Both the position numbers and the translations under genes were made by a program. The notes below the pieces were generated by a model. That model was not told the DNA's origin, made no database searches, and was given only the letters and a program-made list of their open reading frames with translations. A DNA stretch of 64,000 nucleotides from Girardinichthys multiradiatus. Lineage: Eukaryota; Chordata; Actinopteri; Cyprinodontiformes; Goodeidae. The DNA is taken from the NCBI RefSeq assembly GCF_021462225.1, contig NC_061812.1, positions 52,941,848-53,005,847 of the forward strand, in the 5' to 3' direction. Shown here piece after piece: positions 26,101 through 41,100 of the stretch. How positions within the stretch are numbered: the first letter of the stretch is position 1; each line of letters begins with the position of its first letter.

Positions 26101-29100
26101 TGACCTACAGAATGTTAAAGGACATTTGAGGACTTTGGCTACTAAAGGTAAAATTGATTTTCAGCTTTAGTCAAAGGGGAAATAAAGGGCTTCACACTTC
26201 TGTCAGCTTACCTTGCCAGTAAAAGCTACCAGGTCCTCCAAGAACAACCCGCCCATCCTGTATCACATACAGACACACACAACAGTAGCAGAGCAGAGGA
26301 ATTAATGCAGCTCTAATTTCCTCATGAGTTCCAAATAAAGTATGCAAAAGTGTTTCTACAGAACATTGTAAAAATATCATAAACCTTGAAGGTTTCCTGA
26401 TTTTTTTAATGTAAAAATTACAAACTTCAATGTATTTTATTGGGATTATATGTGATAGACCAACAAATAATGGCAGTGCAAATCACAGATGTTACATGCA
26501 TTTTTATTCAGCCCCCTTTTACTCTGCTTCCATAGATTAAAATCCAATAGGCAGGCTATTTTATATATTAGTTTAGCTGTGTTAATCTAATCTGCGTATA
26601 AATCAGGCTCTTTAGTAAAGATTTGAATTATGGAATAAAAAGCATCATGAAGACGAAGGAAAATACCAAACAGGTTAAGGAGAAAGTTGTAAAGTTTAAA
26701 GCAGGATTAGGTTACAAACATTAATGGCAGCATCATGCTCAAGGGATGCTTTTCTTTACCATGAACTGAGAAGCTGGTCAGAACTGATGGAAACTTGGAG
26801 GGAGCTAAATACAGGACAATCCTGGAAGAAACCCTCCTGTAAAAACATGAAACCAGGGCCAATTCCAGCAGGACAACCCTAAACATGCAGCCAGAAATAT
26901 GAAATGGTTTAAATAAAAGCATATCTTTGTTTTAGAATGGCCCAATCAAATTCCAGACCTAAATTCAAGTGAAAATCTTTGGCAATATTTAAAATATCTT
27001 TTCACAGAGGCTCACCATCCAATCTTATTGACCCTGAGCTTTTTGAAAAGAATGGGAAAACATTTCAGTCTTTAAATGGCCAAAGCTGGTAGCGATATCC
27101 CCTTAAAAACTTTCAGCTGTCATGACAAAAAAAGGTGTTCCTTTAAAGTTTTGCATCAGAAGGCCTGAATACAAAAGGATATTTTAAGGATTTTTAAGTA
27201 TAAAACAGCAGAAAAGCATCATTTTCCTTTCACTTCACAATAATGTACAACTTTGTACTTGTCTATCACAATAAATCCCAATAAAACAATCTAATTACTT
27301 TTGCAAGGCACTCTACATGCATAAAGTGTAATTTCCAAACAGAACACAGTGACATGGGTAAAACAATAAGTGAATAGTCCAGCACAGAATTCTCCTACCT
27401 TGGTAAAGTCAGCACTGAATCCTCCCTGACAGTAACCCTGTCCAGCAGGGCCGTGTCTTTCTACAGTGAGAAACACCAATATAACTGTTTTGCAATAAAC
27501 CAGCTAGATTTGTGTGTGTCGTTACACAGAGGTGATATCAATCCAGCAGCTCACCTGTTCTACATGGGGCATACTCCACAAAGGTTTTGAGACCGTCAAC
27601 AGAGAGGTAGCAGGTGCCTGTAACATCAGCAAATGGTGTGTCGTGTTCTGTCCTCCAATAATATCTGGGAGCACAGGCCTGGAATCGACAAGAGACAAAT
27701 TTGTTGAGTTTACTATATTTAAAAAAAAGGAAAAGTTTTTTTTGTTTTGTTTTGTTTTTTATTAAACCAAATTAGAAAAATGAAAAGGTTCTGAGGTGTT
27801 TAGACTCCTCTACCACCTCCACTTCCTCGCCAATGATGGAAATAGTATTTGAACCATTCCTGTTTCTCTTAAAATCTACAATCATCTTTGTTTTATTAAC
27901 GTTCAAGATGAGATGATTGTTTCCACACAATGCCACAAAGCGGTCCACCAACTTCCTGTACTCAGCTTCTTGTCCATCTCTAAGCAGCATTGCATGCCTT
28001 CTTGTCCGGGTAGCAGAAGCTAACCCCACCTGGGACAGCTGGAACGGTTCGTGTATGAGATAGTCTTTGGGCAGAGAAAGTTTCAGATGAAACAATCTAA
28101 ACATTGTTTTATTTATGATGTTTTGCTTTGTTTGTGATGGTAAAACAGCTACCTGGTGAAGATAATGCGAACAGACCTCTAAGCCTTGAGGTTAGTCTAT
28201 TGTTCTGTTTTGTTTTAAAGTTACGACAAACTTTATTTTAATAAGCAGTTTAAACACAGATCAGACATAACACGGCGCTTGTGCTCATATTCACCTTAAT
28301 ATTCGTATTAATGGTAATTCATACACATGCGTAACTAAAAGGGTTGCTAAACAAGCTACTTTTACTTTATTAGCCAAAACCACTAATGCTAGTGAATGCT
28401 AGCAAATAATATTCCATTAAATATTATTTTTACTAAAATAATGGTGGTTGATTAAAACATTAAGAATCAATTATCCAAAAAGGTAATTCGACTTATTATT
28501 TATTTATTTTATTAAAATAATGTGTTACTTATGTTCTGATTTGGCATTGTGACTGGTTGTTAAAAGACATACCAATTGCTATCCTAAATTTGTTTTAACA
28601 ACTAATTTGACCTAATTTCCAAATTCCTCAAGATAAACTTGATTATTAAACATAAATATCCACATTGAACTATGATAATCAATTTTATTGGTTCCTTGTT
28701 CCATTGTTTGTACATAGTTCATTAGTCTTCTTTATTTCTTCATTTTGCTTAATAGTTTAGTTGAATTGTTGTAGCCTAGTAAAGAGTTTGTTAACTGGAA
28801 AATATATTTTGAAGAGAAGTTGCTGTGAATATATCCCATATGTGTGCAGTGTTTGCTCTTTTGAGAAAGCCAGTGCTCGAATCACTCTTTCAGCCCATAT
28901 TGGGCTGGTATTCACAGGACATTCACAATACTTAACAGACTGAAAGTGATGTATTTAAATATTAAAAACTTAATCATATCATTGCACAACAATCATACTT
29001 ATAATACACCAAGCCACCACAAAATTTAATTTAATTAAACTAACCTTTTTAATAGGTTTTAATAACATAGCTACAACTACACCAAAACTAGTCTTACCAA

Positions 29101-32100
29101 GATGCTGTTACCATGGGAACGCACAACAGCTCCAAACCACTGATGGGACTTGAACTCAACTTGAGTGTTCACATCATTTATGTAAAAATACCGGTCACCT
29201 GCAGAAACACAAAGGAGAAAAGTAAAGTCAGAAAGAAGCTTTCAGAGAACTGCAGGCAACAGTGACAGACACACTTATCAGGACCCCTGGCAAGTATGTT
29301 TCATGAAACCTTGAATTCATCTTTTACTGCAGTAGCACACTTTCAAACTGAAAAATGTTACACTTTAAGATTGATTTCAAATTTATAATCAGTGGAGACA
29401 TGTTAAATATATTATTACTGGCACAATTGTTGCTACCCTTGCTGTCAATTCTTTATACAACCCATTTTGCCAATAGTTTAGCACTTGTAGTCCATTTCTT
29501 TAAAATGTAACAAGGTTGGAACATACAGAGAGACTAATCTTTCAGCATTCTGCCTTGCAAAATTTTTCTAGATCATCCAGAGTCCTGGTTTTTTTAATTA
29601 AGCTCTTTTTCTTTCAGCTCACCCATGTTTTGGATCATTGTCCTGCTGACAGACCTAATAATGACCGATTTTCAGTCTACTGGCAAAATACCCCAGATTT
29701 CTATCCAAAATCTCCAGGTATTTCAAAATGTTCATGATGGCATGCACTCTGACAATCTTCCCAGGACCTTTGGAAGGAAAACAGATCCTCCACCATACTC
29801 AGTAGCTGGCATGTGTTTTTTTTTTCCCCACATATCCATCCGCTGTAGGAAAAAGGGACTGTTTTAAGGCTTTTTACACATCTTTACCGGAGGTGCCTGT
29901 AAAGTGGTCCACATCTGTAGATGGAGGCTGCTCTCTAATTTAGTAAGCATGTCATCGCTGTGTGCCAGGTTTTCCCATGTGTTGTTGACTTTTTGCATGA
30001 CTGTTTTATGACTTTATCCCACCGTTCTACAGCTCTAATCTGCTTTATCAAACAGCTTGAAAAACCTCTTAAAAAGACAATATTGGTCCCGCAACCCAAA
30101 TGGCTGTACATCACTCTCAGGATTTGTTTTTTAGAAGGGGCCCTGGCAGTAATGCTGCAACAATAACAGAGGGAGTGTTGCAGAACATGTAAGAAAGTCT
30201 GTCTGTTGGTAAAATTAAGCAACGTCCACAAAATGTTGCTTTTAAGATTAAAAGCAGTTAAAGGTGTGTCTTTTCAGATAGTGAAGCCTGGACTCAAACA
30301 CACCAAGAATCCCCAAGTCTGCAAAGAGAAATGCAAACTCTCTGAATGTCAAAATCTCCTTAAGCATTGCACATTACTCATACAGCTTGTGTTTATAAAC
30401 TGTGTGCTTACAATAAGTTACACCCTCTGATCCTCAAACAGAGGTCCATATCGCTTCCTGCGCTGCAGATTGAGCCGATTATTTTCCCAGCAGGGTCGGA
30501 CGCAGCCTACGTCCTCTGGGGTCCTTGTCCCCATTATGATCTTGAGCTCACGTGGTCCAGCAGGAAAAAAAGATAAAGCTTAGGAAAAATAAATAAAAAA
30601 AGACTAATGCATTCATAAACCTTTTATCTTGGGTGGGATTACGGCTGGGATTTAAGAATCATTAAAACCAAAAAAAAAAGAAAGAAAAACTCCTGCAGGT
30701 GAAGTAAGGTTGCAGCAACTGGACTTTCTGACCTCTGGGTCAAGCACAGCAGTTTCTAACTAAGGATACTACAGCCTCTCTCAGCCACTTTTATGACTGA
30801 ATGCACACAGATGACTATTTACTAGTCTTGTAGATTCCACTGCTGTATGATTGATATCTTAATATCCAGGATGGTACAATGTACGCTGATAAAACAAACC
30901 GCTAGATTTTAACCAATAAACATAATGTAACCATACATTTGACTTGGATTACGTTTAATATTTCAGGGCAGAATTTATGTTTAGCAGCTAAGATGTCTGT
31001 CTGGCCTTTCAAAGAGGTATGAAGTTATGCTGCATTCAGTAAAAAAAAGAAAACATTCCAGCAGCATCCTCCAACGTATCTGATGGTGTAGCATATAGAA
31101 TTGGTCTCCAGCTAAGCCATTCTGTCACCAATTTTCAGTAACGTTAAGAAAGTTCACAGAATGAGCGTTACAACACTGTTGTCATATATGCTACACATAT
31201 ACGCCACTGCTACAGAACCTACGCTCCTCAACTGTTGCAGCATTGCCCCATGACTTAATCACATGCTGCATTGTGCAGAGGTTCTGTCTGCACTGATGAA
31301 GATTTCCTTCCTCAACTTAAACTGGCTCCAACCTATGGCAGCTGGACCTATTTTCGAATAATTAGGCTAATAATTACGATAGAGTGCCCCCGTGTGGTCA
31401 GGGTACTATGGGATGTTTCCTACATAGATGTATCTAGAGAGCCTCTATCCCTAGACGGTCAGGTGATTGTTTAATATGGAGCTTAAATATGGAAGAAAAA
31501 TCTAAAACAAGATGGTGACGGCATGGCCAAGTTAATATACTCCATCCTGATGCAGAAAAACATTAAATTTTACAACCAATGGACAAGACCTGTGCAACTC
31601 AGAAACACTTACACTTTAAAGAAATAACAGGATTTGATGTTTAACAAAATGCTTTTCATTTCCTTACATCTAGTTCCACCTTCCATCATTAGATATATCA
31701 AACAACATCGCAAGATTGGAAACAATGTGACATCAGCTGAAATAGTTTAACATTTACCTTTTACTTCCCGAGAAGGCATACATTTATCTGTCAACAGGCA
31801 AAGAAATCAATTACTAATAGAGTATTAATAAAGTTATCATACCTTGCTGGTCAAAGCTGACAACACTGCAGTTATTCTGGCTCCAGGAACACTGGTACAC
31901 AGCTCCTCCTTCTACGATGTCCAGCTGGCTGGTGTTGGCTTTCGGAGCTCCAATTAAGATAATGATACTGGACAGCAGAAAAGTAAACAAAGTCTTACAA
32001 GCTGCTGGAAAGAACTAAAGTGCATTAACATTTGGGCTGATTTATTGTTTATCGCAATATCACTGTATGCAATATGCATATTGCTAACTGCCTGGACTGC

Positions 32101-35100
32101 AGTAAATGTTATCGAATTATTTAAGTACATACACTTAGGCTTAATGCCTGTAATATATTTGGTGATCCTTGTTGTTTGAAGCACCTTAAGAACATTTAGA
32201 AAGTAAAGAGGTGGTAAAGTCATTAAAAAACAAACCAAGTTGCTTAAATGCTAAAGCAGCCGATGTGGGCCAAAAGCAAGTTTTTTGTTTTTTTTAATGT
32301 CATTGTAATGAAAATAATTTTATTTTTTATTTTCCAGTAGCTGGATAGACTCTTTATATGGGGTCCATGTTTGGTGTGACACCAAAGCAGAAAGACATCA
32401 ACACTTTTTAATTATTTATTGCAAGACAAAGATATTGCCACATTCACTAATATTTTGCAGAGATGAGTGGCTATAAAAAGCTTACACAACCCTGTTAAAT
32501 GCCAGGTTTTTGTGATGTAAAAAAATTTGATTCTGATATATTCCAAAACCATTCCCACATATAAAGTGGGAAAATCCTGCATAGTTCAACTCAAAAACTA
32601 ACTCAATTATTAGAGAAGAAATAACAAAAAGGCTGCAAAATATTTTTTGCACAAATAAGCACACCCTTAGCATGATAGTTTATTGAATCACCTTTTGGTT
32701 CTGTTTTAGCATTATATTTTCTTTAGTTTACACCTGCTATCTGAATAGTGATAGCGATAGATAAACCTTAAACAAACGTCCGCTGTCCTGACATTACTTA
32801 AAGAACAGTGTAAAATTTTGGCAGTGGCAGTATCAATGATCTGGGATAACTTTTCTTCAGATCTGGGGTTAGAATTAGCCAGGCACAGCATTCTTACAGT
32901 GATTATAAATCATTTAAATCTTGTCTGTCACTTTTCTACATAGCACCTAAAATGCTGCTACACAACATTTAGATTTAGAAAAAAATAAAATAAAATAAAA
33001 AATAGTGGAAGCTTATTTGATGCTTCCAAGTGTGTGAGCCAGCATTGTAATAACACAACATAGCAACTCAAGAAACACGTCCTTCCTTCATTCAAAATGG
33101 GTGTCTCGAACGTAAGAAAAACAGGGTGCAAAGAAGAACCCCCTCTGATTTGCCTCCTACTTTTCATAGTTCAAGTTGTGATGGCTAATTCCCACACAGC
33201 TGTAAGCTTTTAGAAATACAGTGCGGGACTGGTGCAGCAGTGTCAAAAAGATTACTCATAAAATCTATTGGACGTTTCCCCATACCACTCCTTTCAAAAC
33301 AATAAAGTTGGACAAACTGTCACAGAAGATTGTTTTTGGAGTGGACCCAAATGCAGACAGGCAGGAGCAGATCGGTAAAAATAAAAAGGTTTAATAAATA
33401 AACAAAAACTTTGAGGCAGACAGGTAGAAGCAGATGCGGGAAAGAACATGAACACGGTGTTGGACAGGCTTGGTGTGAACAGAGCAAAACAGAACAGAAC
33501 AGAGGAGTGTATATGGGGCATGGCACAGGCGAAGCAAGGAGACTGAATGGCCTGGTGCAGGTGGACCGAATGAAGCTGATTACAGACTGACTGTGGCAGG
33601 AAGTGGAAACAGGAATATGAATGGGCTGAACAGAGAAGCAATACAATAATTCAAACAAAGAAAGTTCTTACAGAACATAAACCACAATGCACTCTGAACA
33701 GAATACAATAATAATAAGAAACAAAACCCAAAGCACCACCTGGCAAACAATGAAGCAAGATCCAAAACACAACTTGAAGAACATAATCAGGATCAGAGAA
33801 AAAAAACCAAAATAAAAACTCATACACCCTCAAATCATGACACAAACTTAATGTAGCCAACTTATTGTTGACATAGCAAATGTTTTAAATTTAAATACAG
33901 TATATATCTCAACTCCTTATTCTTCCCGTCTGAAATGATATCTGAGTCTTGTATTTGATTTGAAATCCAGCAGCTGGCTGGTACACAAAAACCTACCTCA
34001 TACATACCTTATACCTCATCACTACATCATTCCCTTAACCTACAAAGCCAGCTAGTCAATTCACAATCAGCTAATGTGGAGCCATGACTATCTTCTGTAC
34101 TTTGGCGAGTCAGGGACTTAACAGAGGCGGAAAGACAGCATTGGTCCTTTCACAAAACTCATGGAGATGACATAACAAGGCCTTAATTCTGCACTGAGGG
34201 GCTTTATAAAGGGGTCAAAACTGAAAGCAATAGCCACATTTGCGTTCTATAATAATAGCTTTCACTTACTTCACCAGACGAAGTCACATGCTGTCAGCAA
34301 ATGGATAGCCTTTTCTTGACACACTTCACTTTGAAGAAAAACATCATGGTGTTTTAATATTCCAAGATCTCATTCTACAAGATATTATTATTAAACCTGT
34401 AGTGTTTGGTATGTAAATGACTGAATGATTTTCATAAAGCCCACAAGTCTAGAACGGACACTAGTGAGCATAGGTTGTGGCATCATGGCCGTAGCATCCG
34501 ACAGCCATACAACAAGGAGAGTGAAGCTCATTAGCTACATTAGACAACCAGTACCTAAAAGAGGTCAAATTTGTTTTTTTTTGTTTTTTTGGGTGGGTTT
34601 TTTTGCGTCACTAGTGGCCTTTATTTTTACCACTATATTTTTTTCTGAAAGTCAGCAGACAGGAAATGGGGTTGGAGAAAGGGGGAAGACATGAGGCAAA
34701 TGTTACCAGGGCCGGGACTCAAACCCAGGAAGACCATGTTGAGGACTAAGGCCTCCATATATGGGTCATGCGCTTAACCCCTTACAGCACCAGCGTCGCG
34801 CCCAAACAGTGGTCAAATGTATGGTATGAATAAGTGAACACTGCCAGAATATGTGCCTGCTGAATGCAAAAGAGGCAGAATGTTGGAACCCGTGGGGACA
34901 TGTATTATAAAAAGCCCCCACACACCTAACATATCCTTCAGTTCCAACATTAAATAAGTACCACAATGGGTAATTGTGCAAAACACCAACTGGCAGTCAA
35001 TAGTAATTCTATGAATTTCAATTAAATTGGATTATTTCTTTTGGGTGCTTTAAATTGCTGCCTAATTGTTTTTTTACTTCATATATTTACAATTAAAATA

Positions 35101-38100
35101 CAGACGCGTAGAGAAGGGGAGTTTTAAAGACAAACTAGAAGTAATTACATCACAGAGATCCGCTTATAAGAGCTTGTAAGTTTTATCACTACTATTTTAT
35201 ATGGTTTTAAGATAGCAGTTTCCAGCTGTTACATCTGTGTTGAGGTAAATCTCTGCCACCATTACTAGGTTGTTACCCCTGTAAGTAAATTGTAAGTAAA
35301 ATTATTTTGCCATAAAGTGATTGTAACAAAGTACTGAGATAAACTGGCACCTTAAAAAAAACATATAAACAAGAAGCTGATTGGATGGAACTTCTATCAT
35401 ACACTAAACTTTCTAATCAGAGTCGTGTAGAGGAGACCTTTTAAATGTGAAGGAATATTCTTCAGCTATGATATAGCTTACTTTATGGCTGCCTATAAAA
35501 CTAAACTTTAAAGAGCTGTAATTGTTGAATGTCTAATTTACAGCCATGGAGTTCATATCTGGTTTTTTTTTTTTTAAGGACGCTTGTCTGTCATAACTGT
35601 TGTCTTAAAATTAGCATTAGATTCAACTGCCTAACAGAATAAAATCCCAAAGCAAATGCCTTAATTACCCTGCAACATCTCAGTTTCTAGCATATGCAAT
35701 AAGATTATTTTTGGCAACATGTTTTGTTTGTCTTTGGAATCACAGATAAAATTGATATTCCTTATTCTGACTTAAATTATGCAATATTCAAGTCTGAATC
35801 AGTCAGTCTTACAAATACCATAAACGTAGACAGTTTGGGAATAAATTCACTGCAACACATTGAAAGAATGTAACTTGCAAGCATTACCACATTAATGTAA
35901 GGTGTGTTTTATTGAATGTATTAATGAATAAATTCACCTGGGGCTAAAACGATTCTTTGACAGACTCAAGTACCAAGATTACTAAAATTCCATGAGGCAA
36001 ATTATCTGGCTTGAACACCAGAAAGACGTATTTACTGACAGAATACTTCTATAAACAACAGATGTCTGTAGAACACTTGTATGCAGGAGGAAAGTGAGGT
36101 TTAATATATAAAAGACATTCTTTATTATTATCCCTGAATTTAAATTAGCTGTTTATGTTCTTCATAGGTAATGTGCTAAAATTATTTCTCTTTTCTTTCT
36201 GTAACAAAAAAGACAAAAAGAGTGCACACTTGCACCAAAGTAAACTACAAGATAACATTATGTTTTTCATGTTAAAAAATCTCTTTAAAAATCCATAATG
36301 CAATATTTAAGTGTCTCTATACACTTTTTTGTTTGTGACCATTTTCACTACAGAGGCAGCTAGCATTTTATTGATGTCCTTCCTTCAGTCATTGACTGTG
36401 TGACTGAACCAAAAGCTTACTCGTATTATAGACTGAATACAGACAACATTATGGGTGACATACCAGAGTTCAAAAGAGGACAAATTGTTGGTGCACGTCT
36501 TGCTGGCGCATCTGTGACCAAGACAGCAAGTCTTTGTGATGTATCAAGAGCCACGGTATCCAGGGTAATGTCAGCATACCACCAAGAAGGATGAACCACA
36601 TCCAACAGGATTAACTGTGGACGCAAGAGGAAGCTGTCTGAAAGGGATGTTCGGGTGCTAACCCGGATTGTATCCAAAAAACATAAAACCACGGCTGCCC
36701 AAATCATGGCAGAATTAAATGTGCACCTCAACTCTCCTGTTTCCACCAGAAGTGTCAATCAGGAGCTCCACAGGGTCAATACACACGGCCGGGCTGCTAT
36801 AGCCAAACCTTTGGTCACTCATGCCAATGCCAAACGTCAGTTTCAATGGTGCAAGGAGCGCAAATCTTGGGCTGTGGACAATGTGAAACATGTATTGTTC
36901 TCTGATGAGTCCACCTTTACTGTTTTCCCCACATCCAGGAGAGTTACGGTGTGGAGAAGCCCCAAAGAAGCGTACCACCCAGACTGTTGCATGCCCAGAG
37001 TGAAGCATGGGGGTGGATCAGTGATGGTTTGGGCTGCCATATCATGACATTCCCTTGGCCCAATACTTGTGCTAGATGGGCGCGTCACTGCCAAGGACTA
37101 CCGAACCATTCTTGAGGACCATGTGCATGCAATGGTTCAAACATTGTATCCTGAAGGCGGTGCCGTGTATCAGGATGACAATGCACCAATACACACAGCA
37201 AGACTGGTGAAAGATTGGTTTGATGAACATGAAAGTGAAGTTGAACATCTCCCATGGCCTGCACAGTCACCAGATCTAAATATTATTGAGCCACTTTGGG
37301 GTGTTTTGGAGGAGCGAGTCAGGAAATGTTTTCCTCCACCAGTATCACGTAGTGACCTGGCCACTATCCTGCAAGAAGAATGGCTTAAAATCCCTCTGAC
37401 CACTGTGCAGGACTTGTAGATGTCATTCCCAAGACAAATTGACGCTGTTTTGGCCGCAAAAGGAGGCCCTACACCATACTAATAAATTATTGTGGTCTAA
37501 AACCAGGTGTTTCAGTTTCATTGTCCAACCCCTGTATATGACTTGGAATATGTTTGTAGGATTCGACTGAACTGACTTTTTATTTTAAAGTTCCTTGAGA
37601 TGATATGTTGTAAATTGGCGCTATATAAATAAACAGAATTAAATTACATTAAATTGAGTAATGCCAGAAAGGAATTTGTTTCAGGAAAAAAGTAGTCTGA
37701 TTTACTGTCATAGAGTGAGGAAAAGTCTTGTCTCTTTTCTTACAGCGAATGTAAAATCTGACTTCAACTGTATATCAGCTGTGTATAAAATGCTTCCAGG
37801 AAAATGTGTTGGTAGCATTTAAAAAAGCTACATTACCTACTACAATTTTATGAGTATAATGGATGTGCTTGTCAGGCAAAGGTTTCACAGATGACCAAAT
37901 TATTTTATGGTGCAATCATGAAGATAAAACAGTGTCACAAACTGTAATGTGATATTTTGCAGGCCAATGACCTCTGTATCTGCCCATATGCTCTGTAGCT
38001 AGTTGCTATCTCTGTGTGTCAGCTCTGTGGTGTTACTGGAGCTTATACAGTGAAAAGCTCTGTTAACTGCTTGAGAGAACGCACAGTGGTGACCCAAACA

Positions 38101-41100
38101 ATCCGGTGGTGGGCCACATCACCAAAACCACTTCCTGAAAGATAGTAAAAAGAAAATCTCTAAAGTTAAGTTTATGACAAGTTGGTTTACCATTTTCAAC
38201 ACATTTTACATTGTAATGCATAAATGGTAAAGAAAATATATTGCAAATGTGTAGTTGTTTTACAAAAGCAAATAACAGATCGTTTAAATTTTTTCTTCAA
38301 AGCAAGACAAGGTAAATATCGGCATGCTGCATCACAGCCATCCTATCTTTCTGTTGGGTAGGCTGAACAACCAGCATTCATTCACCCTGTCAAAAGTTAA
38401 AATGATGTCTGAGATTACAGAAAAATGAGCTGGAGATGTTTCTGCACATTTCTAAAAACATGACATTCTAATAAATAAAAGGCAGGAAGACACATGGGAG
38501 GAAATATTGTAAAACACATGCTGCAGCTGAGTATGACTTTCAAATGTATATTGATGACGTTTCAAGGGATTAGGAACAATTTTCTCTAAATGCCTGACCC
38601 AGAAGAAGTGGTAGGCTAAAACCTTATGGATGATGGTGACTGATGACAGTAACATAAATCCATCACACTCTCTGTTCCCTGCCCATCCCCCAGAATGTCT
38701 GGAGATCATATGTGGAATATTTACATGGCAGAATAACCTCACCTTGTAAACCACTCACTCTGTATCCACAGAGGCAGCCATGGTAAAGGCTTTCAGTGGG
38801 CCTCTTTTTCAAAAGCTACTTGACCACCTCTTGTGATCTCTGCACGCATGGAGTTGTAACTTATACCACCGTGTCAATGAAAGGCACTAGGAATGAAAAC
38901 TTAACAGCCAACTATAGACTCCTTAACAATAAGCTGTGTATTAGTGGAATGATCTGTTGAGACCTGAAAGCAGGATTCCTTTCTTTTAACTCATGTTCAG
39001 TGAGAACATCTGCACATAGGGAAGTGACTCACAGGCAGGGTGAGGTCAAACATATACGTAATATGAAATTTTCCCCCTGAATGGGTTTCAATAAAACATG
39101 TTGTCTTACAATGTAAAAAAATCATTCAAAGGTGTTCAGCCTCACATTCATCAGGAAACTGTTTAAATAAACATAAATTTAAAATAATAAAAAAAACGTG
39201 AAAAAAAATATTTTGATGATGATGTCGAACACGGATTAATGTGCTACATGAATTCTTTTAAAGTGGCCTGTTTATCAATTCTAACTTTATTTGAGATTTA
39301 ATCTATAAGAAGCCTCAATGATGTCTTCCAAATCACCCAAGACTGACTTTTTCATGGTCAGAACTGGTTTTATTGATCTCTGGTGACAGATGGACAAAAT
39401 AGGCAAGTAGCAAGAAGAAAAACATTGCTGAAAGAAAGCCATAAGAAGTCTGGTTTATATAGTCAGTGAATATGTGGTATAAAGTGCTCTACACCGAGGA
39501 AACAAACAGTGAAAGGTGGTGGCAGTATCATGCTATGGGGATGTTTCTTTTGAGCAGGAACAAGAAAGCTAGTCAGAGTTAAAGGAAGATGGACAGAGAA
39601 ACAGGGTACTTCTGGACAAAAACTTGCTAGAGACTGGTTTCTGGGGAGTGGGCTCATCTTCCAGAAGGACAATACAACTAAAAATAATGCAAGAACTGCT
39701 TCAAAATGTATTCAGAAGTTAGAATGATCCAATCAAACTCCAGAACTAAATTCAATTTAGGATTTGAGACTCAGATTATTTTAATTCAACCTGATTGAAC
39801 ACACGTCAGTTTCTGGATAATGCAAAGCTGTGTTTAAGGGATGTGATTACTTTTGCATGGAACTGTAGCTGAAGGTTTGAATGAAGTATTGGTTTGGGGT
39901 CAGCTATTTGAAGGTTAGAGACAGGGGTATTGTTACCATTATTGACAATATCCAGTCCTCTGGTCTTGTGCAAAATGTAATTGTTAAACTCACTGAAACA
40001 TTTCTAAACCTTTGGAACTCCAGTAAACCAGAGTGAGAAGAATTATCTACCAGTGGTGAAAACATGGAAGAGTGGTGAAACTTCCCAGGAGTGGTTTGTT
40101 ATATAATAGGGGTGTGGGGGTTTGCAGGACCAAAGCGCAAGCAGGAATGTCGCAGCGGCATGGTGAGGAGAAGCTGTTTTAATAACAGAACTGGGAAACC
40201 TACAGGACACGGGACATAGGACACGAAACATGGGCAGAGTTACAGGCATGGAGCAGGCAGGCACACAGAGACATGGAGCATGTAGTCAACAGTATGAACC
40301 AGTAGAGGGCAATAAAACCAGAGTATAAATGCAGAGGCAGAGTGGAGAGATGGGCAAAAAACAGGAGAAAAGTGGAGCAGCTTGTGGTAGGTAGGGAAAA
40401 TGCAGAGCAACTAAAGGAGGAAGGCTAATGAGTAGGAGCACAGAAACATAGGACATAGACCTCTAAATGTACAGGAATACAGAAAAAAGTAAATAACAGC
40501 AACTAGAGAACAACAGGGAGGAAACAGATCCATAAAGAAACTCAAACACCTAACACAGGGGAATCATGAAAATGGTTGGTCTATCAAGAGCACATTGATG
40601 ACTAATCCAAGAGGTCACAAAGGAATCCCACGGAGGGAAAGGGGGAGAGTAAGCAGGGCAAAAACAAATGACAATCACAAGCAAATAACATAAATCCCAT
40701 GGCCCACCCCCATAGCACTTACCACTACCCCATCCCCAAATAATGGGGTATCCAGTGCTAACATCACAAGGAGTCAAAGACCAGAAAGGTAAACTCAAAG
40801 CTTTGCACTGAACAGTAACCATCTAGTTTACAACACAATCTCAAGGTAGGCTCCTCCAAAACATCATCAAATGTTTAAATAAATAGTAGGAGTCAAGATC
40901 GCGCTGTAACAATATTAGGATTGTCGGTGTGGAAGAGGGGCCTGGTTCCTGCTCCAGCTATTGCTGTGGCTGCTCTGCTGAAGGAGGCTCTCGAGCTGGA
41001 GAAGGAGCCGCTGGTGGACCGGTCTCATTGCTCTCTTCAACCCAAACCTAAACCTGGCGACCGACCACATGTAATTGTGTGCAGGCTTCATTACTACAGT

